Translations under genes and position numbers: made by a program
In this document: positions 1-6,849 of the stretch, piece by piece
Layout of the letters: each line of letters starts with the position of its first letter
How positions within the stretch are numbered: position 1 is the stretch's first letter
Origin: Vibrio sp. Isolate34
Lineage (GTDB): Bacteria > Pseudomonadota > Gammaproteobacteria > Enterobacterales > Vibrionaceae
Direction: 5' to 3'
Assembly: GCF_022397915.1 (NCBI RefSeq)
Contig: NZ_JAKEUO010000012.1
Coordinates: 1-64,000, forward strand
Length of the DNA stretch: 64,000 nucleotides
The notes under the pieces: model-generated
What the model was told of the DNA's origin: nothing
Seen by the model: the letters and a program-made list of their open reading frames with translations, nothing else
Databases searched by the model: none

Positions 1-343
1 TATGCTTAATGGGAAGAAGAGGCAGTAGTTGTTCTATATAGCTTTTTAGGCGCTTCGTTATACGAGCATAAGGCTCCAACCAAGATAGAGACTCTGTTTT
101 TATGCCGCAGTCACGACACTTAATCCTTCGAGTTTGAACGGAAAGTTCGACAGGAACACCGAGCAACATGGCCTCTTTCACATGACGCCATTGATACTCA
201 TGGATAGCCTCGGCTTCAAGACCGCAAAAGCATTTAGCCTCAGAGTTCGGTTTAAGAGTTAGTGTAATAAGTGATGCTGTCTGGTGAGACTTTACTATTT
301 TAAAGCCTTCCCAGAATGACGATAGGAAAGTATGATTCGGCAT
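1..343 (-). CDS. ISL3-family transposase, N-terminal part (cut by window edge)
   Basis: The reverse strand has an open frame of 114 codons from an ATG at 343 to the window edge with no stop. It contains a zinc-binding pattern CFCG followed about 55 residues later by CRDCG, the arrangement of the zf-ISL3 domain at the N terminus of ISL3-family DDE transposases. The catalytic part lies outside the window, so I cannot say whether the element is intact. It sits just beyond the torR terminator, pointing the same way as torR. The element end should lie between 344 and 440, but I cannot fix the terminal repeat with only one end visible. An 11-bp inverted repeat (345-355 and 396-406) lies in this stretch. 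Confidence 0.75.
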   Translation of the reverse strand, partial: MPNHTFLSSFWEGFKIVKSHQTASLITLTLKPNSEAKCFCGLEAEAIHEYQWRHVKEAMLLGVPVELSVQTRRIKCRDCGIKTESLSWLEPYARITKRLKSYIEQLLPLLPIKH

Positions 344-344
344 G

Positions 345-406
345 AAAACGGTAGTTTGTGTATGATTTTTGTTTGGCGACTAAACCATATCACTTACTAC
401 CGTTTT
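345..406. repeat. 11-bp inverted repeat upstream of the transposase start
   Basis: AAAACGGTAGT at 345-355 is repeated exactly in inverse orientation at 396-406, with a 40-base spacer. It may be a transposase-binding subterminal repeat or a hairpin limiting read-through into the transposase. Its role is inferred only from position. Confidence 0.4.
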
Positions 407-440
407 TGTTTTTAGTTCCCGCTAATCCGCGATGAACCAT

Positions 441-477
441 AAAAAAGCCGAGACATCAATGATGTCTCGGCTTTTTC
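441..477. terminator. Bidirectional terminator after torR
   Basis: A perfect stem (AAGCCGAGACATC pairing with GATGTCTCGGCTT, loop AAT) is flanked by A and T runs, so it can work on both strands. It terminates torR on the reverse strand and separates it from the insertion sequence. Confidence 0.85.
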
Positions 478-516
478 GTTCATATGTCGTTGCTGACTAG
501 AAATTCACGAAGAACA

Positions 517-1230
517 TTAGTCACCAGCGAACATGTAACCTTCACCGTGAACCGTCACAAAGATTTGTGGGTTCTTAGGGTCGAATTCCATTTTTGCACG
601 CATACGACGAATCAGTACGTCGATTGTACGATCGTTAGGTGCATCCACTCGGTGGCTGATCATATTCAGAATACGCTCGCGGCTTAATACTTGGTTAGGG
701 TAAGAAGACAAAGCCACCAACAGTTCATATTCAGCTTTAGTCAGCTTCACTGGCTCGCCGTTTTTGCTTAGCGCACGACGAGGGATATCAAATGTCCACT
801 CACCGAAACGAACCACAGACTCGTCTGATGTTTCTTCTACTGCGCCTGCTGCCGTTTTACGAGCGGCAGAAATACGCCAAAGTAGGTTTTTAACTCGAAC
901 CAATAACTCGCGAAGTTCGAAAGGTTTAGTAACGTAATCGTCCGCGCCCATTTCAAGGCCAACGATTTTGTCGATGCTATCCGTGCGTCCAGTAACTAAA
1001 ATAATTCCAATGTCTGATTGACTGCGTAATTCGCGAGTTAGCATCAATCCATCTTCGCCTGGTAAGTTGATGTCCAGCATAATGAGGTCAACGTTGTTTT
1101 CATCTAACACGTTTCTCATTTGAGCGCCGCTTTCTGCTTCGCTCACTGTGTAACCTTCGTTCTGGAAGTATCCAACCAGTTTACTGCGGGTTACCACATC
1201 ATCTTCTACGACTAATACGTGATAGCTCAT
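517..1230 (-). CDS. torR: Response regulator TorR (OmpR/PhoB family)
   Basis: A 237-residue response regulator. Residues 1-120 are a receiver domain with the acidic pair at D10/D11, the phosphoacceptor D53 in LIMLDINLP and the conserved Lys in YVTKPFEL. Residues about 140-235 are an OmpR-type winged helix ending in FVTVHGEGYMF. It is closer to TorR than to ArcA (GLMLTREL, GIILVTGR, RVKNLLWRI), and it is divergent from torD, which supports the call. TorR activates trimethylamine N-oxide reductase genes in response to TMAO sensed by TorS. No torS or torCA is in the window, so the sensor must be elsewhere. The start at 1230 is an ATG. Confidence 0.93.
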   Translation of the reverse strand: MSYHVLVVEDDVVTRSKLVGYFQNEGYTVSEAESGAQMRNVLDENNVDLIMLDINLPGEDGLMLTRELRSQSDIGIILVTGRTDSIDKIVGLEMGADDYVTKPFELRELLVRVKNLLWRISAARKTAAGAVEETSDESVVRFGEWTFDIPRRALSKNGEPVKLTKAEYELLVALSSYPNQVLSRERILNMISHRVDAPNDRTIDVLIRRMRAKMEFDPKNPQIFVTVHGEGYMFAGD

Positions 1231-1269
1231 CTACACCACTTTTCTTATTTAATAGTTTCAGTAACTATT

Positions 1270-1279
1270 CTATTCATAA
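1270..1279 (+). promoter_or_regulatory. Possible tor box between torR and torD
   Basis: CTATTCATAA matches 8 of 10 positions of the E. coli tor box CTGTTCATAT and lies in the divergent torR-torD spacer, where autoregulation would act. Only one copy is clear and the spacer is A/T rich, so this is tentative. Confidence 0.3.
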
Positions 1280-1516
1280 CTAGTAACAATTCTAGTGTTA
1301 CAGAAGATAAAAGCCAGAAAGATGAATCTTTTTTGATACAAGACAATCTTAAACCTTGCTATTTATCGCCCATCGCAATTCAATATAGGCATTACTACTA
1401 ACGAGTAACTTTGCGTTTCGCAAATAACCTTGTTATTCAGCCTTGGTGTTTATATCCCAAATCACTTGACGATATTGAGTATACAAACGCCGCAAGACTA
1501 AATCAGGATCCAAGAA

Positions 1517-2164
1517 ATGAAAGATACGAAAGCGTTCAACGAGCAAAGAGCAGAAATCTACTGGTGGCTATCAAGCTTATTCGCCAAAGAGCTCACTCAA
1601 GAAGAACTCGATCACTACCACTCTGTTGAGATTCGTTCTTTCCTAACTGGTTTAGGTGAAAATGAAACACTAAAGCCTGCGATTGATAGCTTAGTTGATG
1701 CGCTAAATCGTCTGCAAACACGTGAAGACGCTCAGCTAGAACTGTCTGCTGACTTTTGTGACCTTTTCTTAAAGACAGATAAACATGGTGCCCTTCCATA
1801 CGCTTCTATGTACATCGGTGAGACTGGCCTATTAAACGATAAGCCTGCAAAAGAGATGGAAGAGATCATGGCTAAACACAATTTAGTGGTTAACCAAGAC
1901 CTGAAAGAGCCAGCAGACCACATTGCTATCGAACTCGATTTCCTTGGTAACTTGATCATCCGTTCTAACGAAACAGAGCTTGAAGAAGAGCTAGAGAAAT
2001 CATTTGCTGTTCAACAACAGTTTATCGAGCAACAACTCCTAACTTGGGTACCAAAATTCAACGTTAAATGTCATGACGTTGATGAATTCGGTTTCTACGC
2101 TTCAGTCTCATCTCTGCTACTCGCATTCTGTCAATTGGACACTCAATATTTAGCCGGTGAATAG
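1517..2164 (+). CDS. torD: TMAO reductase maturation chaperone TorD
   Basis: A 215-residue, mostly helical acidic protein of the TorD/DmsD family, of typical length. It carries the family core around residues 85-145 ([18 protein letters not shown] and the [16 protein letters not shown] segment; the EPxDH motif is the family signature). TorD binds the signal peptide and core of molybdoenzyme TorA in the cytoplasm and holds it competent for cofactor insertion before Tat export. The start ATG is preceded by AGGA. It is divergent from torR, a known pairing in Vibrio; the torA it serves is not in the window. Confidence 0.92.
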   Translation: MKDTKAFNEQRAEIYWWLSSLFAKELTQEELDHYHSVEIRSFLTGLGENETLKPAIDSLVDALNRLQTREDAQLELSADFCDLFLKTDKHGALPYASMYIGETGLLNDKPAKEMEEIMAKHNLVVNQDLKEPADHIAIELDFLGNLIIRSNETELEEELEKSFAVQQQFIEQQLLTWVPKFNVKCHDVDEFGFYASVSSLLLAFCQLDTQYLAGE

Positions 2165-2204
2165 CTTATTGGGCGACTAAGTAAATAAATTCAGTAGAAT
2201 GTGA

Positions 2205-2236
2205 CAATTCACCCGGATTTCTGGGTGAATTTTATT
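2205..2236 (+). terminator. torD terminator
   Basis: AATTCACCC pairs with GGGTGAATT around an 8-base loop, followed by TTTATT, about 40 bases after the torD stop. Confidence 0.75.
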
Positions 2237-2268
2237 GCGAGTAATTTCTAGTCAGTCTAAAATTGTGA

Positions 2269-2284
2269 CCGCAAACGATAAAAT
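2269..2284 (+). promoter_or_regulatory. Possible PUR box upstream of purR
   Basis: CCGCAAACGATAAAAT agrees with the E. coli PurR operator pattern ANGCAANCGNTTNCNT at 9 of 12 fixed positions, including the GCAA-CG core. It lies about 195 bases before purR, consistent with autoregulation. The second half-site is weak. Confidence 0.4.
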
Positions 2285-2342
2285 ATGAAACATTCACGAA
2301 ATGCTATGCTTATTAAAGTTCAGAGCATTTCGGTGTTAAGAC

Positions 2343-2369
2343 AAGCCGCTCATAGCGGTTTTTTGTTTT
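2343..2369 (+). terminator. Terminator-like hairpin in the purR leader
   Basis: AAGCCGCT and AGCGGTTT close an 8-bp stem (one G-U pair) on a CAT loop, followed by a long T run. It stands about 110 bases before the purR start with no gene before it except torD, which already has a terminator. It could end a small RNA or attenuate purR. Confidence 0.55.
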
Positions 2370-2383
2370 TTAGCACTTTAGTA

Positions 2384-2460
2384 CCCAAAGAGCCCTACAA
2401 ATTTAAGCTCTTAGTTAGGTAGCTTAACGGCTACTTCATTCCGTACTTTGGGAAAGTAGC
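2384..2460 (+). promoter_or_regulatory. Structured purR 5' leader, possible pseudoknot
   Basis: Two perfect 7-bp hairpins stand in series: TTAAGCT 2403-2409 with AGCTTAA 2421-2427, and GCTACTT 2430-2436 with AAGTAGC 2454-2460. The loop of the second contains CTTTGGG (2446-2452), which is complementary to CCCAAAG upstream (2384-2390). The result could be a pseudoknot ending 8 bases before the AGGA ribosome-binding site. No function is known to me. Confidence 0.45.
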
Positions 2461-2478
2461 TTCTAATAGGATAAAACC

Positions 2479-3483
2479 ATGGCCACTATAAAAGATGTCG
2501 CTCGCTTAGCCGGCGTATCAACAACAACCGTTTCTCACGTAATCAACAAAACACGTTTTGTTGCAGAAGCGACTCAAGAAAAAGTAAACAAAGCCGTAGA
2601 TGAACTGAACTATGCACCAAGCGCGGTTGCTCGTAGTTTGAAGTGCAATACAACACGCACTATCGGCATGCTTGTTACTCAATCAACCAACCTATTCTTC
2701 TCTGAAGTTATCGATGGTGTTGAGAGCTACTGCTACCGTCAAGGTTACACTTTGATCCTGTGTAACACGGGTGGTATCTATGAGAAGCAACGTGACTACA
2801 TTCGAATGCTTGCAGAGAAACGTGTAGATGGCATCTTAGTTATGTGTTCAGACCTAACTGAAGAACTAAGAGAGATGTTAGATCGTCACGCTGACATCCC
2901 TAAAGTGATTATGGACTGGGGCCCAGAGAGTTCTCAAGCTGACAAGATCATCGATAACTCTGAAGAAGGTGGCTACCTAGCAACCAAATACCTTATTGAG
3001 CGCGGTCACTCTAAGATTGCTTGTTTAAGTGGCCACTTAGACAAAGCGGCCTGTGTAGAACGTATCGCAGGTTACAAACGCGCACTCAATGAAGCTAAGA
3101 TTACTGCCGATGACAACATGATCATTGAAGGTAACTTCGAGTGTGATACTGCTGTTCTTGCTGCAGAGCAAATCGTCGAAATGAAAGATCGCCCAACAGC
3201 GGTATTCTGTTTCAACGATACAATGGCTCTGGGCTTAATGAGCCGACTGCAAGAAAAAGGCATCCGTATCCCTGAAGATATTTCAGTGATCGGTTACGAC
3301 AACATCGAACTGGCTGAGTACTTCTCTCCACCGTTAACAACGGTTCACCAACCTAAACGTCGTGTTGGTAAAAATGCATTTGAGATTTTATTAGAACGTA
3401 TAAAAGACAAAGATCACGAGAAGCGTGTCTTCGAAATGCACCCTGAGATTGTTGAGCGAAGTACAGTTAAAACGTTAAATTAA
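2479..3483 (+). CDS. purR: Purine repressor PurR (LacI family)
   Basis: A 334-residue LacI/GalR repressor. The helix-turn-helix begins at residue 2 ([22 protein letters not shown]), the hinge helix follows near 48-58 (SAVARSLK), and a type I periplasmic-binding-like ligand domain fills the rest. Sequence and length match enterobacterial PurR closely. It represses purine biosynthesis genes when bound to hypoxanthine or guanine. The ATG at 2479 has AGGA 7 bases before it. The long leader carries a PUR-box-like site and unusual folding potential. Its position between torD and tfoY matches the V. cholerae order as I recall it. Confidence 0.95.
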   Translation: MATIKDVARLAGVSTTTVSHVINKTRFVAEATQEKVNKAVDELNYAPSAVARSLKCNTTRTIGMLVTQSTNLFFSEVIDGVESYCYRQGYTLILCNTGGIYEKQRDYIRMLAEKRVDGILVMCSDLTEELREMLDRHADIPKVIMDWGPESSQADKIIDNSEEGGYLATKYLIERGHSKIACLSGHLDKAACVERIAGYKRALNEAKITADDNMIIEGNFECDTAVLAAEQIVEMKDRPTAVFCFNDTMALGLMSRLQEKGIRIPEDISVIGYDNIELAEYFSPPLTTVHQPKRRVGKNAFEILLERIKDKDHEKRVFEMHPEIVERSTVKTLN

Positions 3484-3506
3484 TTGATAAAACGAGTTTT
3501 ATTTCA

Positions 3507-3537
3507 TTAAGCGCACCTTTGGGTGCGCTTTTTTTAT
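3507..3537 (+). terminator. purR terminator
   Basis: AAGCGCACC pairs with GGGTGCGCTT around a TTT loop and is followed by TTTTTT. Confidence 0.85.
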
Positions 3538-3651
3538 CAACAACTACAATGAACCTATATGCACAATAGAAAGATCATTAATTGAAGCAATATCACACTT
3601 TGAAATAACAAGTGTGAGCCTCATTCAACAAAAACTTTATTCTATTCAATC

Positions 3652-3745
3652 AGTCACGCACAGGGCAAACCACTTGAAAAAGTGGGACGCAAAGCTTCCG
3701 GCCTAAACCACTCGTTGGTATGGTAGCGGGGTTACCGATGGCAAA
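3652..3745 (+). ncRNA. Cyclic di-GMP-I (GEMM-I) riboswitch, Vc2-like
   Basis: The stretch has the class I c-di-GMP aptamer layout: CACGCACAGGGCAAACC, a small hairpin (CCACTTGAAAAAGTGG with a GAAA-type loop region), GGGACGCAAAGC, CTCCGG-like core (TTCCGGCCTAAACC), a second stem, and GGTAGCGGGGTTACCGATGG. It follows the well-studied Vc2 element in front of the V. cholerae tfoY homologue almost base for base. It lies about 120 bases before the tfoY start in the same orientation. Differences fall mainly in the variable stem tips, as expected for a conserved aptamer. The expression platform is not obvious by eye. Confidence 0.95.
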
Positions 3746-3783
3746 ATGCAGTAACTACTGACAATTTAGTAATTTACAGCCTA

Positions 3784-3813
3784 TTGACAATTTAATTGCA
3801 ACATTTTGCTAAT
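3784..3813 (+). promoter_or_regulatory. tfoY: Possible tfoY promoter downstream of the riboswitch
   Basis: A consensus -35 (TTGACA, 3784-3789) is followed after 17-18 bases by TGCTAAT, a fair -10. Transcripts from here would lack the riboswitch. V. cholerae tfoY is reported to have promoters on both sides of its riboswitch, which makes this plausible. Confidence 0.45.
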
Positions 3814-3866
3814 CTCTCGGACCTGCTTATTTGGTGGCGTAGTTCAAATACACCGAGATAAATAAC

Positions 3867-4457
3867 ATGGATAAACCGATACTAAAGGACTCAATGAAGT
3901 TATTTGAGCCCCTAGGAAAAATTAAGTCACGCTCAATGTTTGGTGGATTCGGTCTTTTTGCTGATGACACTATGTTTGCTCTGGTTGTTAATGACCAGCT
4001 GCATATACGGGCAGACAAATGCACAACGAAGCAATTCGAACAACAAGGGTTTCAACCGTACGTCTACAAAAAACGTGGTTTCCCTGTCGTTACTAAATAT
4101 TTCGCTTTACCTAAAGGCCTGTGGCAAGACCAAGAGAAAATCTTGGAACTTGCAACGACGTCTCTGGGTTTCGCTAAAGAAGAAAAAGCTGAACAGTCTT
4201 CTGCTAAGCCAACTCGACTCAAAGATCTACCGAATCTTCGACTCGCTACCGAGCGTATGTTGAAAAAGGCGGGGATCGATTCTGTAGAACGTTTATATGA
4301 ATCTGGCTCTGTAAACGCATTTAACGCCATCAAAGAATCGCATGCGTCTTCTGTCAGTATTGAACTGCTGTGGGCGTTAGAAGGTGCGATCAATGGTACA
4401 CATTGGTCTGTTATACCGCAGCAGCGTCGCGAAGAGCTTATCAATCGCGTCAATTAA
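3867..4457 (+). CDS. tfoY: TfoX-family regulator TfoY
   Basis: A 196-residue protein with a TfoX N-terminal domain (about 5-100, [13 protein letters not shown] motif) and a TfoX C-terminal domain (about 108-192, [20 protein letters not shown]). This two-domain form occurs as TfoX and TfoY in Vibrio. The c-di-GMP-I riboswitch directly upstream and the purR neighbour identify it as TfoY, which drives type VI secretion and motility rather than chitin-induced competence. The start is an ATG preceded by a weak GAG. A strong terminator follows, so the gene is probably monocistronic. Confidence 0.93.
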   Translation: MDKPILKDSMKLFEPLGKIKSRSMFGGFGLFADDTMFALVVNDQLHIRADKCTTKQFEQQGFQPYVYKKRGFPVVTKYFALPKGLWQDQEKILELATTSLGFAKEEKAEQSSAKPTRLKDLPNLRLATERMLKKAGIDSVERLYESGSVNAFNAIKESHASSVSIELLWALEGAINGTHWSVIPQQRREELINRVN

Positions 4458-4486
4458 CTTTGTCAGTTCAAACTACTTATATAACT

Positions 4487-4518
4487 AAGCCGCATTTTTT
4501 GCGGCTTTTTTTATATCT
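4487..4518 (+). terminator. tfoY terminator
   Basis: AAGCCGC pairs with GCGGCTT around an A/T loop, followed by TTTTTTT. Confidence 0.85.
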
Positions 4519-4590
4519 GCTGAAAGTTAATCTACGCTTTGCCTGTCTATCTATACTAATGGTATGCATTGAAAATTAGAGGAAGTATCA

Positions 4591-5271
4591 ATGAGTAAGA
4601 AAATGATATTGGGTATTGTGTTGGTCGTAACCATCATCTTGTTAGGCGTCAATTTTGGCCAGTACCTAACGCTTGAAAACGCCAAGGCCCAACAAGCCGT
4701 TTTAAATGACTACATTGACAGCAACTTTATTGCCGCCACTGCTATCTATTTTGTTGCGTACGTAATGATCACTGCTTTCTCTATTCCTGGTGCTGCAGTT
4801 GTCACGCTTTTAGGGGCCGCACTATTTGGCTTCTGGAACAGTTTACTGCTGGTATCTTTCGCGAGCGCTATTGGTGCTACCCTCGCCTTTCTGAGTAGCC
4901 GTTACCTGTTACGTGATTGGATCCAAACCAAATTTGGTGACAAATTAGCAACGATTAACAAGGGCGTAGAAAAAGACGGGGCATTTTACTTATTCTCGCT
5001 TCGCCTAATTCCTGTCTTCCCGTTTTTCCTTATCAATCTACTGATGGGTTTAACCCCAATGTCAGTTTCTCGTTACTACATTACGAGCCAAATAGGCATG
5101 CTACCTGGTACGGCTGTTTTCTTGAATGCTGGTACTCAACTCGCAGAAATTGATTCACTTTCAGGTATCGTTTCACCTTCAGTACTACTATCGTTTGCAT
5201 TATTGGGTGTATTCCCAATTATTGCCAAACGGTTGATGAGCAAGTTTCGCTCAACACCTGTCGCTGAATAA
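4591..5271 (+). CDS. TVP38/TMEM64 (SNARE-associated/DedA-like) membrane protein
   Basis: A 226-residue inner membrane protein with about six hydrophobic stretches starting near residues 5, 50, 78, 135, 165 and 195. Residues 60-170 carry the TVP38/VTT features: IPGAAVVTLLGAALFGFW, then SRYLLRDW, RLIPVFPFFLINLLMGLTPMSVSRYY and GMLPGTAVFLNAG. Members are thought to act in lipid scrambling or envelope homeostasis, but the role of this one is unknown. The ATG follows AGAGGAAGT. It is 46 bases ahead of the DUF2007 gene and probably cotranscribed with it. Confidence 0.85.
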   Translation: MSKKMILGIVLVVTIILLGVNFGQYLTLENAKAQQAVLNDYIDSNFIAATAIYFVAYVMITAFSIPGAAVVTLLGAALFGFWNSLLLVSFASAIGATLAFLSSRYLLRDWIQTKFGDKLATINKGVEKDGAFYLFSLRLIPVFPFFLINLLMGLTPMSVSRYYITSQIGMLPGTAVFLNAGTQLAEIDSLSGIVSPSVLLSFALLGVFPIIAKRLMSKFRSTPVAE

Positions 5272-5317
5272 CGTATATAGCTGACGAACACCTAAAGCCA
5301 AATAAGGTTCTATCTCA

Positions 5318-5635
5318 ATGAAAATCTACAGTGCATCGAATCCAACAGAAGCCCATATCATCTGTGGATTGTTAGAAAGTGAGAATATTGCGTGTGAAGT
5401 CCGTGGTGAAGGTTTGTTTGGTTTAAAAGGGGAAATCCCGTTTACCGAAGAAACTGACCCTTACGTATGGTTATATGAGCCAGAATTAGCCAGTAAAGCC
5501 CGTACTATTGTCAATGACTACCAAAAACAACAAGATTCGATCATCTATGAAGAGTGGCGTTGTGGCGAGTGTCATGAAGTCAATGAAGCACAATTCGGTT
5601 CTTGTTGGCAGTGTGGCGCAGCCTCTCCTGAATAA
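5318..5635 (+). CDS. DUF2007 protein with C-terminal RanBP2-type zinc finger
   Basis: A 105-residue protein in two parts. Residues 1-70 match the DUF2007 'putative signal transducing protein' domain (MKIYSASNPTEAHIICGLLE, DPYVWLYEPE), thought to be a ferredoxin-like alpha-beta domain. Residues about 79-100 show W-x-C-x2-C-x3-N-x6-C-x2-C, the exact spacing of the RanBP2-type zinc finger (W, four Cys and the Asn all present). Function is unknown. It follows the TVP38 gene closely and is ended by a strong bidirectional terminator. Confidence 0.8.
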   Translation: MKIYSASNPTEAHIICGLLESENIACEVRGEGLFGLKGEIPFTEETDPYVWLYEPELASKARTIVNDYQKQQDSIIYEEWRCGECHEVNEAQFGSCWQCGAASPE

Positions 5636-5682
5636 TACCTTACGACAACACTCTGAGATTCGGTCAGATACCTCCTCCAAAT

Positions 5683-5722
5683 AAAAAACGGGAAGCTAAC
5701 TTAGTTAGCTTCCCGTTTTTAT
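5683..5722. terminator. Bidirectional terminator between DUF2007 gene and hydrolase
   Basis: AACGGGAAGCTAAC and its inverse complement form a perfect long stem flanked by A and T runs between convergent genes. Confidence 0.9.
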
Positions 5723-5766
5723 TTCAATTCGATTTAACTCTCGGCTTAGAGAATGAACCTAGAAGA

Positions 5767-6564
5767 TCACTGGATTTGCTTTTGGATAAACTCGATAGAA
5801 TGTTGATTGAATTCTTCAGGGTTTTCAACATTACACACGTGACCGCAGTTTGCGATTTCGACCAGTTCACTCGACTCATGTGCCTCAACCATTTCTTTAA
5901 CGGGCTTGATGAACATGTAGTCACGCTCTCCCATCAAGTAGAGAGTCGGGATTGGTAGCTCTCTATCTTTGAAATACTTCATCAGAGGGTTTACATCAGC
6001 CGTCAGGATGAACCAACGTTTAAACTCTTTTTGACAAAGCTTTTTAGCTTCGCGGATAAACAAGTGACGCGATTCTTTCTGGCTTTTTTGCGGCATTACA
6101 ATGTAAGCAAATAGGCTGTACAGCCACATGTAAGGAATGATGTGCTTACTCAGGTTACCGAGTTTGACCAATACTTGCGAACGAGTGTTGAGTTTGGTTA
6201 CCGCCCCACCAAGAACCATTGAGCGAACACGGCCTGCTGCTAGCTCTGCAACGTTACGAACAATAATAGTCCCAAGAGACATACCCACGAAGTGTGCAGA
6301 ACGAATTTTAAGATGATCTAACACTTTAAGGATATCGAGCGTGACCGATTTGAACGTATAACGATTCGAAATCAGCTCTTTAAGTATGTTATCTGATTTA
6401 CCATGCCCTCTCAGGTCAATGAGAAGCAAGTTGAAGTGCTGCTTATACGCTTTGATCTGCTTAAACCAGATAGAGGAGCTGCCTCCAGCGCCATGCACAA
6501 ATACAACCCACTCATCGCTAGTAGGGTGAGTAAATGTTTTATGAAATAATAAACTCTCAGACAT
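5767..6564 (-). CDS. Alpha/beta hydrolase
   Basis: A protein of about 265 residues from the ATG at 6564. It has the alpha/beta-hydrolase order: FVHGAGGSSSIW oxyanion-hole region near 20, DLRGHGKSDN near 50, nucleophile elbow GMSLGT (Ser) near 95, acidic residue region LYLMGERDYMF near 210, and a terminal His in NCGHVCNVENPEEF. The substrate cannot be told; this class includes esterases and C-C hydrolases. The frame is open 23 codons further, but the residues before MSESLLFHK are not typical and the spacing favours 6564, although the AGG there is very close to the ATG. It is monocistronic, and its own terminator is shared with the opposing gene. Confidence 0.8.
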   Translation of the reverse strand: MSESLLFHKTFTHPTSDEWVVFVHGAGGSSSIWFKQIKAYKQHFNLLLIDLRGHGKSDNILKELISNRYTFKSVTLDILKVLDHLKIRSAHFVGMSLGTIIVRNVAELAAGRVRSMVLGGAVTKLNTRSQVLVKLGNLSKHIIPYMWLYSLFAYIVMPQKSQKESRHLFIREAKKLCQKEFKRWFILTADVNPLMKYFKDRELPIPTLYLMGERDYMFIKPVKEMVEAHESSELVEIANCGHVCNVENPEEFNQHSIEFIQKQIQ

Positions 6565-6761
6565 ACCTATCGCTTTAATTATTAAAATGGAGCTATGCCT
6601 CATCACGAGGCGATGACTAAGGATATCACGCAATTAAGAACTTTAAGTGATAATAGTGTCAAACCTGTCATTAGTCATGTGAATACCAACCTCACCTTTT
6701 CTACCTGACTGAAATGAGTTTGCAAGCTTTGTCTTTGTAAACGTGATGTGATCTGACCAGA

Positions 6762-6800
6762 AAACAAAAAGGCACCCTATGATTAGAGCGCCTCTTTCAT
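6762..6800 (-). terminator. glgA terminator
   Basis: On the reverse strand AGGCGC pairs with GTGCCT (one G-U) around a 12-base loop, followed by TTTTTGTTTT. Confidence 0.6.
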
Positions 6801-6849
6801 TAAAGAAAATTGCCGTACATCCGCTAATTTTAGAAGCTAAAACAGAGCG

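Larger units (their letters stand above)
2165..2478 (+). other. torD-purR intergenic region
   Basis: This 314-base spacer holds no gene I can support. It contains the torD terminator, a PUR-box-like site, a 9-bp inverted repeat (2297-2305 with 2324-2332), a second terminator-like hairpin, and a folded purR leader. The 2297-2369 part could be a short leader transcript or small RNA ending at the second hairpin. Confidence 0.6.
3484..3866 (+). other. purR-tfoY intergenic region
   Basis: This 383-base spacer holds the purR terminator, the c-di-GMP-I riboswitch at 3652-3745 and a promoter-like pair downstream of the riboswitch. No additional gene is seen. Confidence 0.7.

Noticed and set aside
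1411..1629. Forward open frame overlapping the torD start
   Set aside because: Overlaps torD in another frame, with no homology and no ribosome-binding site.
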